64,000 nucleotides of DNA from Begonia masoniana (Eukaryota > Streptophyta > Magnoliopsida > Cucurbitales > Begoniaceae). The notes beneath the pieces are model-generated. The model did no database searches and had not been told where the DNA came from. It worked only from the letters and a program-made list of their open reading frames with translations. Made by a program: the position numbers and the translations under genes. The DNA lies in NCBI GenBank assembly GCA_022432975.1, contig CM039508.1, positions 17,397,330-17,461,329 of the forward strand. The letters are read 5' to 3'. Shown here in pieces: positions 35,457-47,191 of the stretch. Within the stretch, counting starts at the first letter, position 1. Every line of letters begins with the position of its first letter.

Positions 35457-38400
35457 TGTAACACCAAGGATTTTTAAGAGAAAAATAAAATGATAGGTAA
35501 TTGTTTAATAAATAATTGTTTTAAGTAATTTAAAAGAAAAGTGAATAAGTTTGGTTAACCTAATTGGATAATTAATTTAGATTCGAGTAATTCCAGTGAA
35601 ATTAAGCCGTGAGTTATAATTTAAGAACGAGATTTAACGAAATTCGGAATGGTTGAAAGTACGGGAGGGCAAAACGGTAAATGTGGATTTAATTAATAGT
35701 TAGTTTTATTATTTTTATTATTATTATTATTATTATATTATTGTTTTTTTTTAAACACAGAATGGCTTCGAAGAAGCCATTCCGGTTGAGAGCCCGAGCC
35801 CGAGCGCGAGGAGAGAGTGAGAAGACGGCGACGTGGCGCCGTTCACCGACGAACACCGGCGTCTTCCTGCCAGACGGCGGCGACGAGCGTGCTCCGGCCC
35901 ATCTCCGCGCACAAACCGAACAGTAAGCTCGATTTTGCTCTGTTTTTGGTTCGATTTAGGGCAGTGAAGGACGAGCTCGATTGAGCTCTGATTTTCGGCG
36001 GCTTTTGGCCGTTCTTGGCGTCAAATGGCCGAGCTTAACGCCGGCAATGGTTGCCGAGCAATGGTGGCTCAATTTGAGCGAAAAATCAGTGAATCCCGAA
36101 TTAGGGGATTTCGGGTTTTGTGTGTAGCCTTTGAATTTCGATTAGTTTAGGCTAATTGAGGCTAATTGGGGTTGATTGGTGAGGAAATGGAGGGAAATCG
36201 ATGACAAACCGAGTTGGGGGAAATTTCCGGTTGAAGGGCAGTTCTGGTTTTGCCCTTTTCGACCTAGCCACGGTTGTTTGTTTTGAAATTTCTTTTGGCA
36301 GGTTAAAATATGTTATTAGAGGAGTACGTGGCCGCTGAAATCGTTCGATTCCGATAACCGACGCGAAAGTTACGCGCGTTCAAAGTTTTGGGTCGGTTTT
36401 ACCAAACCCGAATTAGTGCCCGCTTAGTTTAAGTTTGAAGTTGGATTAGGCTAGAAATATATATAGTTTGAGTAAGTTGGTGAATGTGGCTTAATTTATG
36501 AAGTTTGATAGTGTTGTCGTAGGGTCCGAGCCGTAGGTGGGCAGAGTAACCGAGTAGCCCCAGCGTGCTACAGAAGACAGGTAGTTTCTCGTGATCTTCT
36601 TTGGTCGATTGGCCTACACCGTACGTCGAATGTCGTCTCGAGGAGTTTGTAGAGATGCTTTTTGGTTTAATTGCACTTGGTTTGGGTAGCTAGTTTAGGG
36701 GTTTATAGTTTACGCTTTAATACAGTCTTGATGGTACATATATTGCTTGTTTACTGTAAGATATTGAACTGTTCACGCATCACTTGTTTTAAAGAAAAGC
36801 ATGAAAACGAATTTCCGCACAGATTTTAAGATAACGTAAAGGCTTATTGGCCGAAAGGCGTATTGAGCATAGCATTGGCCGAAAGGCTTATTGGCCGAAA
36901 GGCGTATTGAGCATAGCATTGGCCGAAAGGCGTATTGAGCATAGCATTGGCCGAAAGGCTTATTGGCCGAAAGGCTTATTGGCCGAAAGGCTTATTGGCC
37001 GAAAGGCTTATTGGCCGAAAGGCTTATTGGCCGAAAGGCGTATTGAGCATAGCATTGGCCGAAAGGCTTATTGGCCGAAAGGCTTATTGGCCGAAAGGCG
37101 TATTGAGCATAGCATTGGCCGAAAGGCTTATTGGCCGAAAGGCTTATTGGCCGAAAGGCTTATTGGCCGAAAGGCGTATTGAGCATAGCATTGGCCGAAA
37201 GGCGTATTGAGCATAGCATTGGCCGAAAGGCGTATTGAGCATAGCATTGGCCGAAAGGCGTATTGAGCATAGCATTGGCCGAAAGGCTTATTGGCCGAAA
37301 GGCGTATTGAGCATAGCATTGGCCGAAAGGCGTATTGAGCATAGCATTGGCCGAAAGGCTTATTGGCCGAAAGGCTTATTGGCCGAAAGGCTTATTGGCC
37401 GAAAGGCTTATTGGCCGAAAGGCGTATTGAGCATAGCATTGGCCGAAAGGCTTATTGGCCGAAAGGCTTATTGGCCGAAAGGCTTATTGGCCGAAAGGCT
37501 TATTGGCCGAAAGGCTTATTGGCCGAAAGGCTTATTGGCCGAAAGGCTTATTGGCCGAAAGGCTTATTGGCCGAAAGGCTTATTGGCCGAAAGGCGTATT
37601 GAGCATAGCATTGGCCGAAAGGCTTATTGGCCGAAAGGCTTATTGGCCGAAAGGCGTATTGAGCATAGCATTGGCCGAAAGGCGTATTGAGCATAGCATT
37701 GGCCGAAAGGCTTATTGGCCGAAAGGCTTATTGGCCGAAAGGCTTATTGGCCGAAAGGCTTATTGGCCGAAAGGCTTATTGGCCGAAAGGCGTATTGAGC
37801 ATAGCATTGGCCGAAAGGCTTATTGGCCGAAAGGCTTATTGGCCGAAAGGCGTATTGAGCATAGCATTGGCCGAAAGGCGTATTGAGCATAGCATTGGCC
37901 GAAAGGCTTATTGGCCGAAAGGCGTATTGAGCATAGCATTGGCCGAAAGGCGTATTGAGCATAGCATTGGCCGAAAGGCTTATTGGCCGAAAGGCGTATT
38001 GAGCATAGCATTGGCCGAAAGGCGTATTGAGCATAGCATTGGCCGAAAGGCTTATTGGCCGAAAGGCGTATTGAGCATAGCATTGGCCGAAAGGCTTATT
38101 GGCCGAAAGGCTTATTGGCCGAAAGGCTTATTGGCCGAAAGGCTTATTGGCCGAAAGGCTTATTGGCCGAAAGGCGTATTGAGCATAGCATTGGCCGAAA
38201 GGCGTATTGAGCATAGCATTGGCCGAAAGGCGTATTGAGCATAGCATTGGCCGAAAGGCGTATTGAGCATAGCATTGGCCGAAAGGCGTATTGAGCATAG
38301 CATTGGCCGAAAGGCTTATTGGCCGAAAGGCTTATTGGAGCATTGGCCGAAAGGCTTCTTGGCTGAAAGGCGTATTGAGCATAGCATTGGCCGAAAGGCT

Positions 38401-39390
38401 TATTGGCCGAAAGGCGTATTGAGCATAGCATTGGCCGAAAGGCTTATTGGCCGAAAGGCGTATTGGCCAAAAGGCGTATTCGGTCACGCGAGGTGGGGCT
38501 CAGGCACGACTGTACGTGTTGTAAGCGTGCACCCCCCGCCTCTAGCTGGAAAGAGTAGTCCGCCCGCTGGATGAGCTCTCTCTGGTTAGATGGATAGGAT
38601 CTCGGTGACACCTATTGAGCATTGCATAGTAAGATAAAATAAAGCATGGTTTATCGAACTCATACGCACAGCATGCATCGCATTTACGTAGAGCTTACAT
38701 GGGATTTTATCTCATAGTGTATTGTATGGTGTAGGTGATTAGGAGGATACAGGTGAGGATGAGATTCCTCCTCCTGAGGTTTGAGTCCAGTTGACGGAGG
38801 ATGGCGGCAGCGGTGTGCTGGCGCAGTCGATGCTTACCTGACCCGTGGGGATGTAAGTAACGGTATTGAGATGTTTTGGGTTAATAATGGGTTAGTTAGA
38901 TGAAACTGTATAGTTGATAGGTTGATATTTTGATGTTGGTGGATTAAAATGGATAATTGTACTGTTAGATCATTTTAGGATGCTTGGTTCTGGATAGTTG
39001 ATAGGTTGATATTTTGGTGTTTTGGCAAACCTGTTTATAAAACGTTTTGTTAAGGTTTTATTTAGACTTTCGTGAATTGTTTGGTGACTTTAAAACATGA
39101 GGATATGTTAAACTTTCAAACGGAACCACGCAGTTGATTTTTATGAGAATGTACTTTATTATAGTTGTGTTTCGAGTCGGTTTTGAGGTGGTATTTCAGA
39201 AGACGTGTGAGTATCGAGTGTTTGTGTACGTATTGGTTTAATTAATTGTTTTTATTTGTTTTAAACGTTTTATTAAATTGATTTTAAATTGTTTTCAAAT
39301 CGTTTATGCATAAACGCTAAGAATAAAGGAAAATGAAAAATTTGTACGGTAATTAAGGGTAAATAAGGGTACAGTGTTAGGGTCATGACA
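35457..39390 (+). repeat. D 3' LTR
   Basis: 3934 bp, ends GGGTCATGACA. It keeps about 260 bp after the mini-exon (36580-36838) that the 5' LTR lacks, including GGTCGATTGGCCTACACC and the GCATCACTTG/GAATTTCCGC conserved block. In the 5' LTR the array begins almost at the donor, so these segments were lost or replaced there. Confidence 0.93.
36839..38480. repeat. Mixed 28/16-bp array in D 3' LTR
   Basis: About 30 long units (28 bp, as in the 5' LTR) and about 46 short units (GGCTTATTGGCCGAAA, 16 bp) alternate without a fixed period, in runs of one to nine. The short unit is the long one without a 12-bp insert GAGCATAGCATT and with G to T at position 4. A few degenerate units sit at the right edge (38329-38368, 38457-38480). 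Confidence 0.96.
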
Positions 39391-40172
39391 AATACAGTGA
39401 TAAAGAGAGTGTCGAACCCACGAGGACTTGTAATTAATAATCGAAATAATTAATCTTAATTTTAAATTGAACACACGTTTTATGGTTTTTAAGGATTGAA
39501 ATTAAAATAAACAACTAAAATAATTGAAATAAACTAAAGTAAAATAGTGAAACAAATAGACAGAGATTTAATTCAAATTAATAAAAGTCTAGGTACTACG
39601 ATTTCACCAAGACAACAGTTATTTCAGTTCTTCGCAATTATATTCATAAATATTCTTCCTATGTTGATGATCGATTTCACTAAATTTTAGTACAATCTCT
39701 CTCGAGCATTGCTACTTTATCTGATTAATGGGTTATCACTTCTCAGTCTCAAATCCTGCATTAATCAAATACAATTCAATCAAGAAATTACAGTGATCAC
39801 ACCAATATCGTAACTATTTCTAGCTTACGTATATTCATGACATTAATTTCAGTGCTCGGGTGTTTATCACCTTTTGGTCTCAAAACACCCCAATAATCAA
39901 GTAAAGATTGGCCAGAAATATACAGGCTTTAATAACAGAAATTTAATGCGCCAACAATATTGGAAGAAATATTCATAAAATATAATTAAACGAAGAACGA
40001 AAAATAAACATCGTCTGGCTACATCGTAGCCCTATAATAAAAAGTTAGTTCATGCTAGAAAATAAATTAACAATAATATCAAAGTAATGCATAATTAAAT
40101 AGTAGAAATAAAAAGGAAAAATAAACTATGATAATAGCTGATCGCCTCCAGAATCGCTTCTCTGCCGAAAGC
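39391..40172 (-). repeat. F 5' LTR, middle fragment
   Basis: Matches 19926 to about 20706 of the other LTR with scattered changes. It is bounded by D on the left and C on the right. Confidence 0.93.
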
Positions 40173-40494
40173 TGTAACACCCGACAAGACGACCAGGTGA
40201 CTTTCCTAACTGTTTTAACGGTCATGAATATTCAATCTTCACGGTTTAGAATTTTGTGCCAAGCTTAATTAATTTCGTGTGGATTTAAACTAGGTTGAGT
40301 GGCAAAGTTGTAATAATAGTGGATTCAGACCGATATTTAAAGAAAATGGAAAGGGTTTAAACCTACATTAAATCTCACTGTACCCGTCATTACTCTCGGT
40401 TATTTTCTCTCCCGAGCTCCTGCTCTCTGTCAGCTAGAAATCTCTCATTCGACGATTGGTGTCCTTGCTACTTCTCGGCTACTTTGTGCTCGAG

Positions 40495-41504
40495 GTACGA
40501 GTTTGGCAATGTAGCTATCTATTAGTCGTTAAGCTCTGTTTTCAGCTATGTGTTGAAGTTCTGGATTCATTCAATGGCCGTGTAATAATAAGGACGTTTT
40601 AAAATCCGAGATCGGTAATGTCATTCTGAATCGATTCTGGACATTTAAAATAACCAACCTTGGGTAATCGATAGTCGAGTCTGTCTGTTTCGGTTTTTGG
40701 ATTTCAGACTGCACATAGTATTAAACTATGGATTCAGGAATGACTTTAGCTATTAGACCCTAGGATGACCTGTGATTAGAACTAATAGGATTTTGTTTTA
40801 ACTACTGCAATGTAAATGTTTTAGGCGAAGAAGTCCGAAGAGAAGAGCTCAAGTTGCTAAGGAAATCAGGTAAGTGAATGTATAGGTTTCTCGGTCATTA
40901 GGACCCTACATCAAAGGATGCTAGATAGTAACTGACATGACGATTAGAGGCCATTTATGCTTCTGTCTTGTACTTATGTTAATGTTTAGTTTAATGGTAA
41001 GTTTTCATGTTGGGAGGATGCTCTGTTCTGTAGCTTGATGATTTAAGAATTTCCATGTACATGCATCATGGCTATTTTATGCATATGAAAATGTTTTAAG
41101 AGCATGGTTTTCTCATGAATAAAGTAAGAAGATAAAACTTATGCAGCGTGGGCTAAGTGAGGGTTGGGGGCGGTTCGACGTATGTCACAGTCCAAAAGAG
41201 GGACATATGAATACGACCCGTAGTAGGGACCAAGATCAAACTCACTGTCGAACCCCCTTTACCGGCACAAATCCTCTCTTAATCCACACAACTTAAATGA
41301 AGAATATGATCAATGATTATGAATGATGATTACGAGCAAAGATATGAACAAGAAAAGACTTATGAGCATGTGTTTCTCGAATTATACATTCATGCATTCA
41401 TGTTAGTGTTGCATTCCTTACTAAGCATTAGGCTTATAGTTAAACCTTATGATGTAGGTGAAGAGTTCACAGGTGAGGATTCCCAATCTAGAGATGATGC
41501 TTAA
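40495..41504 (+). other. Putative split leader in LTR of C
   Basis: Donor CGAG|GTACGA at 40495, acceptor TTTTAG ending 40824, mini-exon 40825-40869 (45 nt), donor TCAG|GTAAGT at 40870, acceptor GATGTAG ending 41457, then a short acidic frame GEEFTGEDSQSRDDA to a stop at 41502-41504. Splicing 40869 to 41458 gives an open frame through the mini-exon with a phase-1 Gly codon at the junction, as in A. The open frame continues into exon 1 for about 60 codons but has no ATG. The 3' LTR copy has lost the donor consensus (CAAG|TAAG). Confidence 0.45.
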
Positions 41505-41943
41505 AGCCGGTTGCTAGAGGATGCTCAGAATGACAGTGCAAGGCTGGATAGGCAATTAAGACCCCCTGGTAAATGCATGCATGATGTCAGTATGATTTTA
41601 AATATGAAAGTCTGGGTAGGATAAGATTATTTTAAAACATTGAGTTTGAGATGGTTTGATTTGATTACTGAGTCTGAGAATGTTTTTTTTAAGGATATGG
41701 AACGTGCTATTAACCTAAGTCTTCTGCTATATGTATTCTTGATGAGTCTATGATTCTCACTCATTGAGGTTTATAGTTACCAAGTTAAGATTTGGGTGAA
41801 TTGTGGTATTTTCCGTTGGATGAAGCTGGTTGATGATTATAGTGTTTTACTACCGTATGAAAGAAGCTGGATGAGGCAATCACCCGGCTGACGTCATCGG
41901 CGGATGTCAAATGATAGAAGTTGAACGATTGAGTCTTCTGGTT

Positions 41944-42170
41944 TAGTCACCGGATGATGTAGTATGTTTAGTCACCGGATGATATGATGTAATATGTTTA
42001 GTCACCGGATGATGCAGTATGTTTAGTCACCGGATGATGCAGCATGTTTAGTCACCGGATGATGCAGTATGTTTAGTCATCAGATGATGCAGTATGTTTA
42101 GTCACCGGATGATGTAGTATGTTTAGTCACCGGATGATGGGAATGTATTTTGTCGTTTAGTCACCGGATG
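41944..42170. repeat. 25-bp tandem units in C 5' LTR
   Basis: About eight units of GTTTAGTCACCGGATGATG plus a 6-base spacer (GTAGTA/GCAGTA). A matching array lies at 48960-49160 in the 3' LTR, with similar copy number. Confidence 0.9.
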
Positions 42171-42569
42171 ATATGAGTATTTTCTTGTCGTTTAGCGCAC
42201 GAGTAATGTTTTAATTAGTCACGCGAGGCGCACATGACCACCGGTCGATGTAGTGTAAATATGAACATCTAGTGGAGAATGTTCGAGACCGGGCGATGTC
42301 TTTAATTAGACATGTGCAATGCCCGTGACCACCGGTGGATGTCTATTGCTGGTTGGAATCAGACGTGTCGCGTGGCGGGCACGTGATCATCGGTCGATGT
42401 GAGTTTATGACTCTATCGGTAGATGCAATTTAAGAGATGCTAAAAAAAAAAAATCATAATAATATGATATTAACACTAATAATGATCAAGGTGTGTGAGG
42501 TAAGAACAAAATGATTAAGAGGCTAAGTTATGAATTGTGTGACGATTCCTCCTGGGGTCGTGAAAATTA

Positions 42570-42581
42570 TGGTATCAAAGC
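42570..42581 (+). promoter_or_regulatory. C primer-binding site
   Basis: TGGTATCAAAGC, one G-to-A change from the initiator-Met primer site, four bases after the LTR. Confidence 0.85.
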
Positions 42582-42710
42582 AAAAACCGGGTTCTAAAAT
42601 CGATTCTGCAGACTGCCTTCCAGCACTGACTGTCAACTGAGTACACTCCAGCAACTGTAAGTATTTATGATTCTAGTAATGTCATTAAGATAAGATGTGT
42701 TGATGACTAA

Positions 42711-44168
42711 TTGTTTAGGAATCCCAAGATGGTGAGAGGTCAACAGAGAGATGATAACGTGGATAGTCACACTATTGCTCAACTAACTGAGTTAGTAATT
42801 CGCCAATCCTGCCAAGTTGAGCAGCTCATGACCGCCAGGGAAGAACAAGGAAATTCGAGTACGAATATTGCCCGAGAACATGGGGATGAGCGTTTTCATC
42901 GACTTCGACCCCTGACTTTCAATGGTCAAGTTTCAGATCCTGCTTATGCTGAGGAATGGATTCGAAAGATAGTGGACATGTTCAAGTATGCAAAGGTGGA
43001 CGAGGGAGATAAGGTCACATGTGCCGTCTATCATCTGGAACTGAGTGCAAGGCATTGGTGGGACTCGATCCAGAGCACCATTAATGCAGGTGTTATGACC
43101 TGGGAAATGTTTAAAACTGCTTTCTTTGACAAGTATTTCAATAGGACTGTTCGGGCAAGCAAGAAGAAGGAGTTCATGAATTTACGTCAAACTGGCTCTG
43201 TGACGGATTACATATGCACATTTGAGGCTTTATCACGGTTTGCTCCCTGATTGGTTGAGGATGATGAGGACAAGATTCATCAATTTGTTCAAGGATTAAA
43301 GCCGAGTCTATACATGAGGGTGAAGACTGTTGGAATACATAATGTATCGTATGGTGAGGTGACGGCTAAGGCCTTGGAATTGGAAGAGACTGAGATAACA
43401 ACATATGCACAGCGTGAACAGCCAAGAAAATTCACTAAGGAAGCTCAGCCACCACCACGTCAGAACAAAGGGTGGCAACCGCAACAGAACAGGGGCCAAC
43501 CACAACAACAGAGAGGTGTAAAGAGACCCTTCAATCCAAATGATGATCAGGAGAAAGGAAAACGACCATTAGCTCCCCTATGCCCCACTTGCCAGAAGAA
43601 TCACCCCGGCGAATGCAAGTTACATTCTGGCCGTTGCTACAGATGTGATAAGGTTGGACATATAGTCAGAGACTGCCCCATGCCGCCATATCCAAACCGA
43701 ACAAGAGTATTGCCCAGAGTCTTTGCTATGATGGAAGATGAGGATGCCATGCAACATACGGTCATAACAGGTACAATTATGATCTATGGTAATTCTGCTT
43801 ATACACTCATAGACACAGGAACCACACACTCATTTATAGCAACCATGTTTGTGTGTAAGCATAAGTTAGAACTTTTACCAACTGATAGGCCATATAGTGT
43901 CATGTTACCGTCAGGGAAATCCTTACATTCTGAACAGATAGTGAAGGGTGACATTGTGTCCATAGGAGATAAGAAGTTATATGTAGAACTGATTGTAATC
44001 GACATGAAGGGATATGAGGTTATATTAGGGATGGATTGGTTATTCAGACATCATGCCACAATAAGTTGTAGGTCTGGTTTGGTTAAATTCAGACCCCCGA
44101 ATGGAGATCGGTATACCTTTCAAGCTATCCCAAAAATAAGTAAAATGCCGATTATATCCTCGCTATAG
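42711..44168 (+). pseudogene. gag: Element C gag and protease
   Basis: Two pieces in one frame, 42711-43250 and 43251-44168, split by TGA at 43248-43250. The first holds the capsid-like domain (HWWDSIQ, FKTAFFDKYFN, FMNLRQTGSVTDY). In the second, a Gln/Pro-rich basic linker precedes CX2CX3HX3C (residues 111-122) and an intact CCHC knuckle (129-142). Protease follows with LIDTGTTHSF (Asp188) and ILGMDWL (259-265). The frame ends at TAG 44166-44168, soon followed by TAA at 44172 and 44244. The start ATG is a plausible early Met; a second one lies at residue 7. Confidence 0.93.
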
Positions 44169-44288
44169 ACTTAACGAATATTGAAAGGTGGTTGTGAGAG
44201 TTACCTAGCTAGTATAATGGATGTTCGGGTGAAAGATAAGATATAATTACAAGATATTTCTATAGTCCGAGAGTTTCCGAAAATATTT

Positions 44289-45749
44289 TTGGATGATTTG
44301 CCGGGATTACCACCTGATAGAGAAATAGAGTTTGTAATTGATACATATCCCGAGGCATTACCTGTATCTAAGAATCCATATAGCATGGCACCTGTTGAGT
44401 GTAAGGAGTTGAAAGTCCAACTGCAAGAATTGGTTGATAAGGGATTTATACGCCCTAGCAGTTCACCCTGGGGTGCACCCGTGCTATTTGTCAAGAAGAA
44501 AGATGGTTCCCTTAATACGTGTATAGATTACAGAGAATTGAACAAGTTGACAATTAAGAATAAGTACCCCTTGCCCCGAATTGATGACTTGTTTGACCAA
44601 TTACAAGGAGTTAAAGTATTTTTGAAGATTGATTTACGTTCGGGCTATTACCAATTGAAGGTCAAGGAGAGTGATATACCTAAGACAGCTTTCAGGACCC
44701 GTTATGGACATTATGAATTCCTTGTAATGTCGTTTGGATTAACTAATTCACCTGTAGCTTTTATGGATTTGATGAACCAAGTGTTTCGTGAATATTTGGA
44801 TAAGTTTGTGATTGTATTCATAGATGATATCTTAATTTACTTGCGGACTAAAGCTGAACACGAGGAACACTTAAGAATAGTCTTGACAACCCTGAAACAA
44901 CAGCAACTCTATGCCAAGTTGTCTAAGTGTGAGTTCTGGTTGAATAAAGTTAACTTCTTAGGTCATGTTGTTTCTGCCGATGGCATATCAGTAGATCCAA
45001 CTAAAATTCAGGCTGTTAAGGATTGGCCACAGCCAAGGAATGCCAGTGAAGTCCGTAGTTTTCTTGGTTTGGCAGGCTATTATAGGAAGTTTATTAAAGG
45101 ATTTTATATGATAGCTAAACCTTTAACTAATTTGACAAAGAAGAACATCAAGTACTCTTGGACCGAAGCTTGTGAAGATGGCTTCCAAGCACTTAAATTG
45201 AAATTAACGACAACCCCACTGTTGACTCTCCCAACTGAGGAAGGAAAGTTTAGTGTTTACTGTGATGCATCCAAGGTTGGATTGGGGTGTGTCTTAATTC
45301 AAGAAGGTAAAGTTGTGGCGTATGCCTCTAGACAACTGAAGAGTTATGAACAGAACTACCCCACTCATGATTTGGAATTCGCTGCTGTTCTGTTTGCATT
45401 GAAGATTTGGAGGCACTACTTGTATGGTCGGCAGTGTGATGTGTTTTCAAACCACAAGAGCCTGAAATACCTCTTTACTTAAAACGAATTAAACATGCGG
45501 CAGAGTCGTTGGTTAGAATTTGTTGAAGATTATTACTTTGAAATCAAGTATCATCCGGGTAAGGCCAACGCTGTAGCCGATGCTTTAAACAGAATGTCAA
45601 CAACAATGCAACCCGCGGTATCAACCATGTCTGTACCTTTGAGGAAGGAAGTCCAGAAGTTCGAATTGGAAGTAGTTCCCGAGCTGTCAGCTTTACTGAC
45701 TGAATTATCTATTCGACCAACTATTTTGGATAGGATCAAAGAGGCATAA
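44289..45749 (+). pseudogene. pol: Element C reverse transcriptase and RNase H
   Basis: Same frame as gag. RT shows [17 protein letters not shown] and the catalytic FIDDILIYL (Asp179/180). RNase H has YCDAS (Asp326) and the Glu of LEFAA (363), but the third catalytic acid, Asp in the DHKSL motif, is Asn (388), a G-to-A change that would probably kill activity. TAA at 45480-45482 splits the domain where related elements have CAA (QK/QNEL). The second piece, 45495-45749, ends with RNase H and the linker and stops at TAA 45747-45749. Confidence 0.93.
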
Positions 45750-45752
45750 CAG

Positions 45753-47150
45753 ATGGATTCAAAGGAGAATAATAGTATGATGAGTAAGTTAAAGGACGCC
45801 TCCTCTGAGTTCAGCCTCTCTAATGATGATATTTTGAAATTTAGGAACCGATGGTACATTCCGAGTGTTAAGGAGTTGCGTGAGTTGATCTTGACTGAAG
45901 CTCATGCATCTTCTTTCTTTGTACATCCTGGTAGCACCAAGACGTATCGGGATTTGAAGCTACATTATTGGTGGCCAAATTTAAAAAGGGATGTTGCTAA
46001 GTATGTAGAGTCATGCTTGGTATGCCAACAAGTCAAAGCCGAGCACCAGCGTCCAGGAGGTACCCTTCAGCCTTTACCTATCCCCGAATGGAAGTGGGAA
46101 CACATAGCTATGGATTTCGTTGTAGGATTACCTAAGACAACTAAGGGACATGATAGTATTTGGGTTGTAATTGATAGACTGACGAAATCAGCCCATTTCT
46201 TACCTGTAAGAACAACCTAAACGATGGACCAGCTTGCTGATCTGTATGTACAGGAAGTTATTAGGTTGCATGGGATCTCTGTATCTATTGTCTCTGATCG
46301 TGATCCCAGGTTTACCTCTCGGTTTTGGAAAGGTCTACAAGGTGCACTTGGTACAAAGTTATCCTTCAGCACTGCCTTTCACCCGCAAACAGATGGTCAA
46401 TCCGAGAGGGCTATTCAGATACTTGAAGACATGCTGCGGGCGTGTATACTGGATTTCCAGTCATCTTGGAGCCAATACTTACCTCTGGTTGAGTTGTCCT
46501 ACAACAATAGCTACCAGTCCACCATTGGTATGGCACCTTATGAAGCACTGTATGGCAGGAAATGTAGGTTACCTCTATATTGGGATGAGGTTGGCGAAGC
46601 AAAACTTCTAGGACCCGAACTTCTGCAGCAGATGTCTGAAAAGATTTCTGTTATTAGGAAGAGGATGATGACTGCTCAGAGCCGACAGAAGAGTTATGCA
46701 AACCATAGGAGGAGGGATCTTGAATTTACGGTCGGGGATGAAGTATTCCTGAAGGTTTCACCGTTCAAGGGAGTCTTAAGATTTGGCAAGAAGGGAAAAC
46801 TTACTCCACGGTTTGTTGGACCCTTCTCTGTTTTGGCTAGAATCGGTACTACAGCTTACAGACTGCAATTGCCTCCTTCATTGGAAAGGGTTCACAATGT
46901 CTTTCACGTGTCAATGTTAAGGAAATGCATACGAGATCCGACGCAAGTTATTCAGCCAACAGATATCGAGTTAGAGCCGACACTGGTGTATGAAGAAAAG
47001 CCGACGCAGATATTGGAATCTGCAACTAAGACTCTGAGGAATAAAGAGATTCCACTGGTGAAAGTTTTATGGAAGAATCATGGCATCGAAGAAGCCACTT
47101 GGGAGCGACGACAGGACATGTTAGACAAATATCCAGGATTATTTGTTTGA
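45753..47150 (+). pseudogene. pol: Element C integrase and chromodomain
   Basis: Two pieces in the same frame, 45753-46220 and 46224-47150, separated by TAA at 46218-46220. The first has the HHCC zinc finger (His pair in EAHASSFFVHPG, Cys pair CLVC) and the first catalytic Asp (MDFVVGLP). The second has the second Asp (VSDRDPRF) and Glu (QSERAIQ), the GPFSVLARIG segment, and a chromodomain-like tail with VKVLWKNHG, EATWE and YPGLFV. The stop at 47148-47150 is the natural end, 30 bp before the polypurine tract. Confidence 0.93.
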
Positions 47151-47176
47151 TCAATTTTCGAGGACGAAAATTTTGT

Positions 47177-47191
47177 TTAAGGAGGGGTGGA
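47177..47191 (+). promoter_or_regulatory. C polypurine tract
   Basis: TTAAGGAGGGGTGGA directly before the 3' LTR. Confidence 0.85.

Larger units (their letters stand above)
27552..39390 (+). mobile_element. Non-coding LTR retrotransposon D (LARD-like)
   Basis: An 11.8-kb element with a perfect duplication aatac (27547-27551 and 39391-39395). LTRs of 4169 and 3934 bp surround a 3.7-kb internal region with primer site and polypurine tract but no recognisable protein. It therefore has the signals needed to be copied but must borrow proteins, as large retrotransposon derivatives do. The 3' end words (TTTTGAGGACAAAATTTC, TTTAAGGAGG) match Tekay elements A and C, the likely helpers. The LTRs are close outside the arrays, suggesting a recent insertion. 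Confidence 0.93.
40173..42565 (+). repeat. Element C 5' LTR
   Basis: 2393 bp, TGTAACACCCGACAAG to GGGGTCGTGAAA; the terminal CA has mutated to AA here but is intact in the 3' LTR. A 25-bp array lies at 41944-42170. Confidence 0.93.

Noticed and set aside
36841..38574. Several overlapping frames of 60-183 residues on both strands
   Set aside because: They are read-through of the mixed 28/16-bp array in the D LTR.
41313..41504. Conserved 63-residue frame, repeated at 48331-48522, as a small gene
   Set aside because: It lies in both LTRs of C, so its duplication is expected. The part before 41458 looks intronic; only the short acidic end is noteworthy and is reported as a finding.
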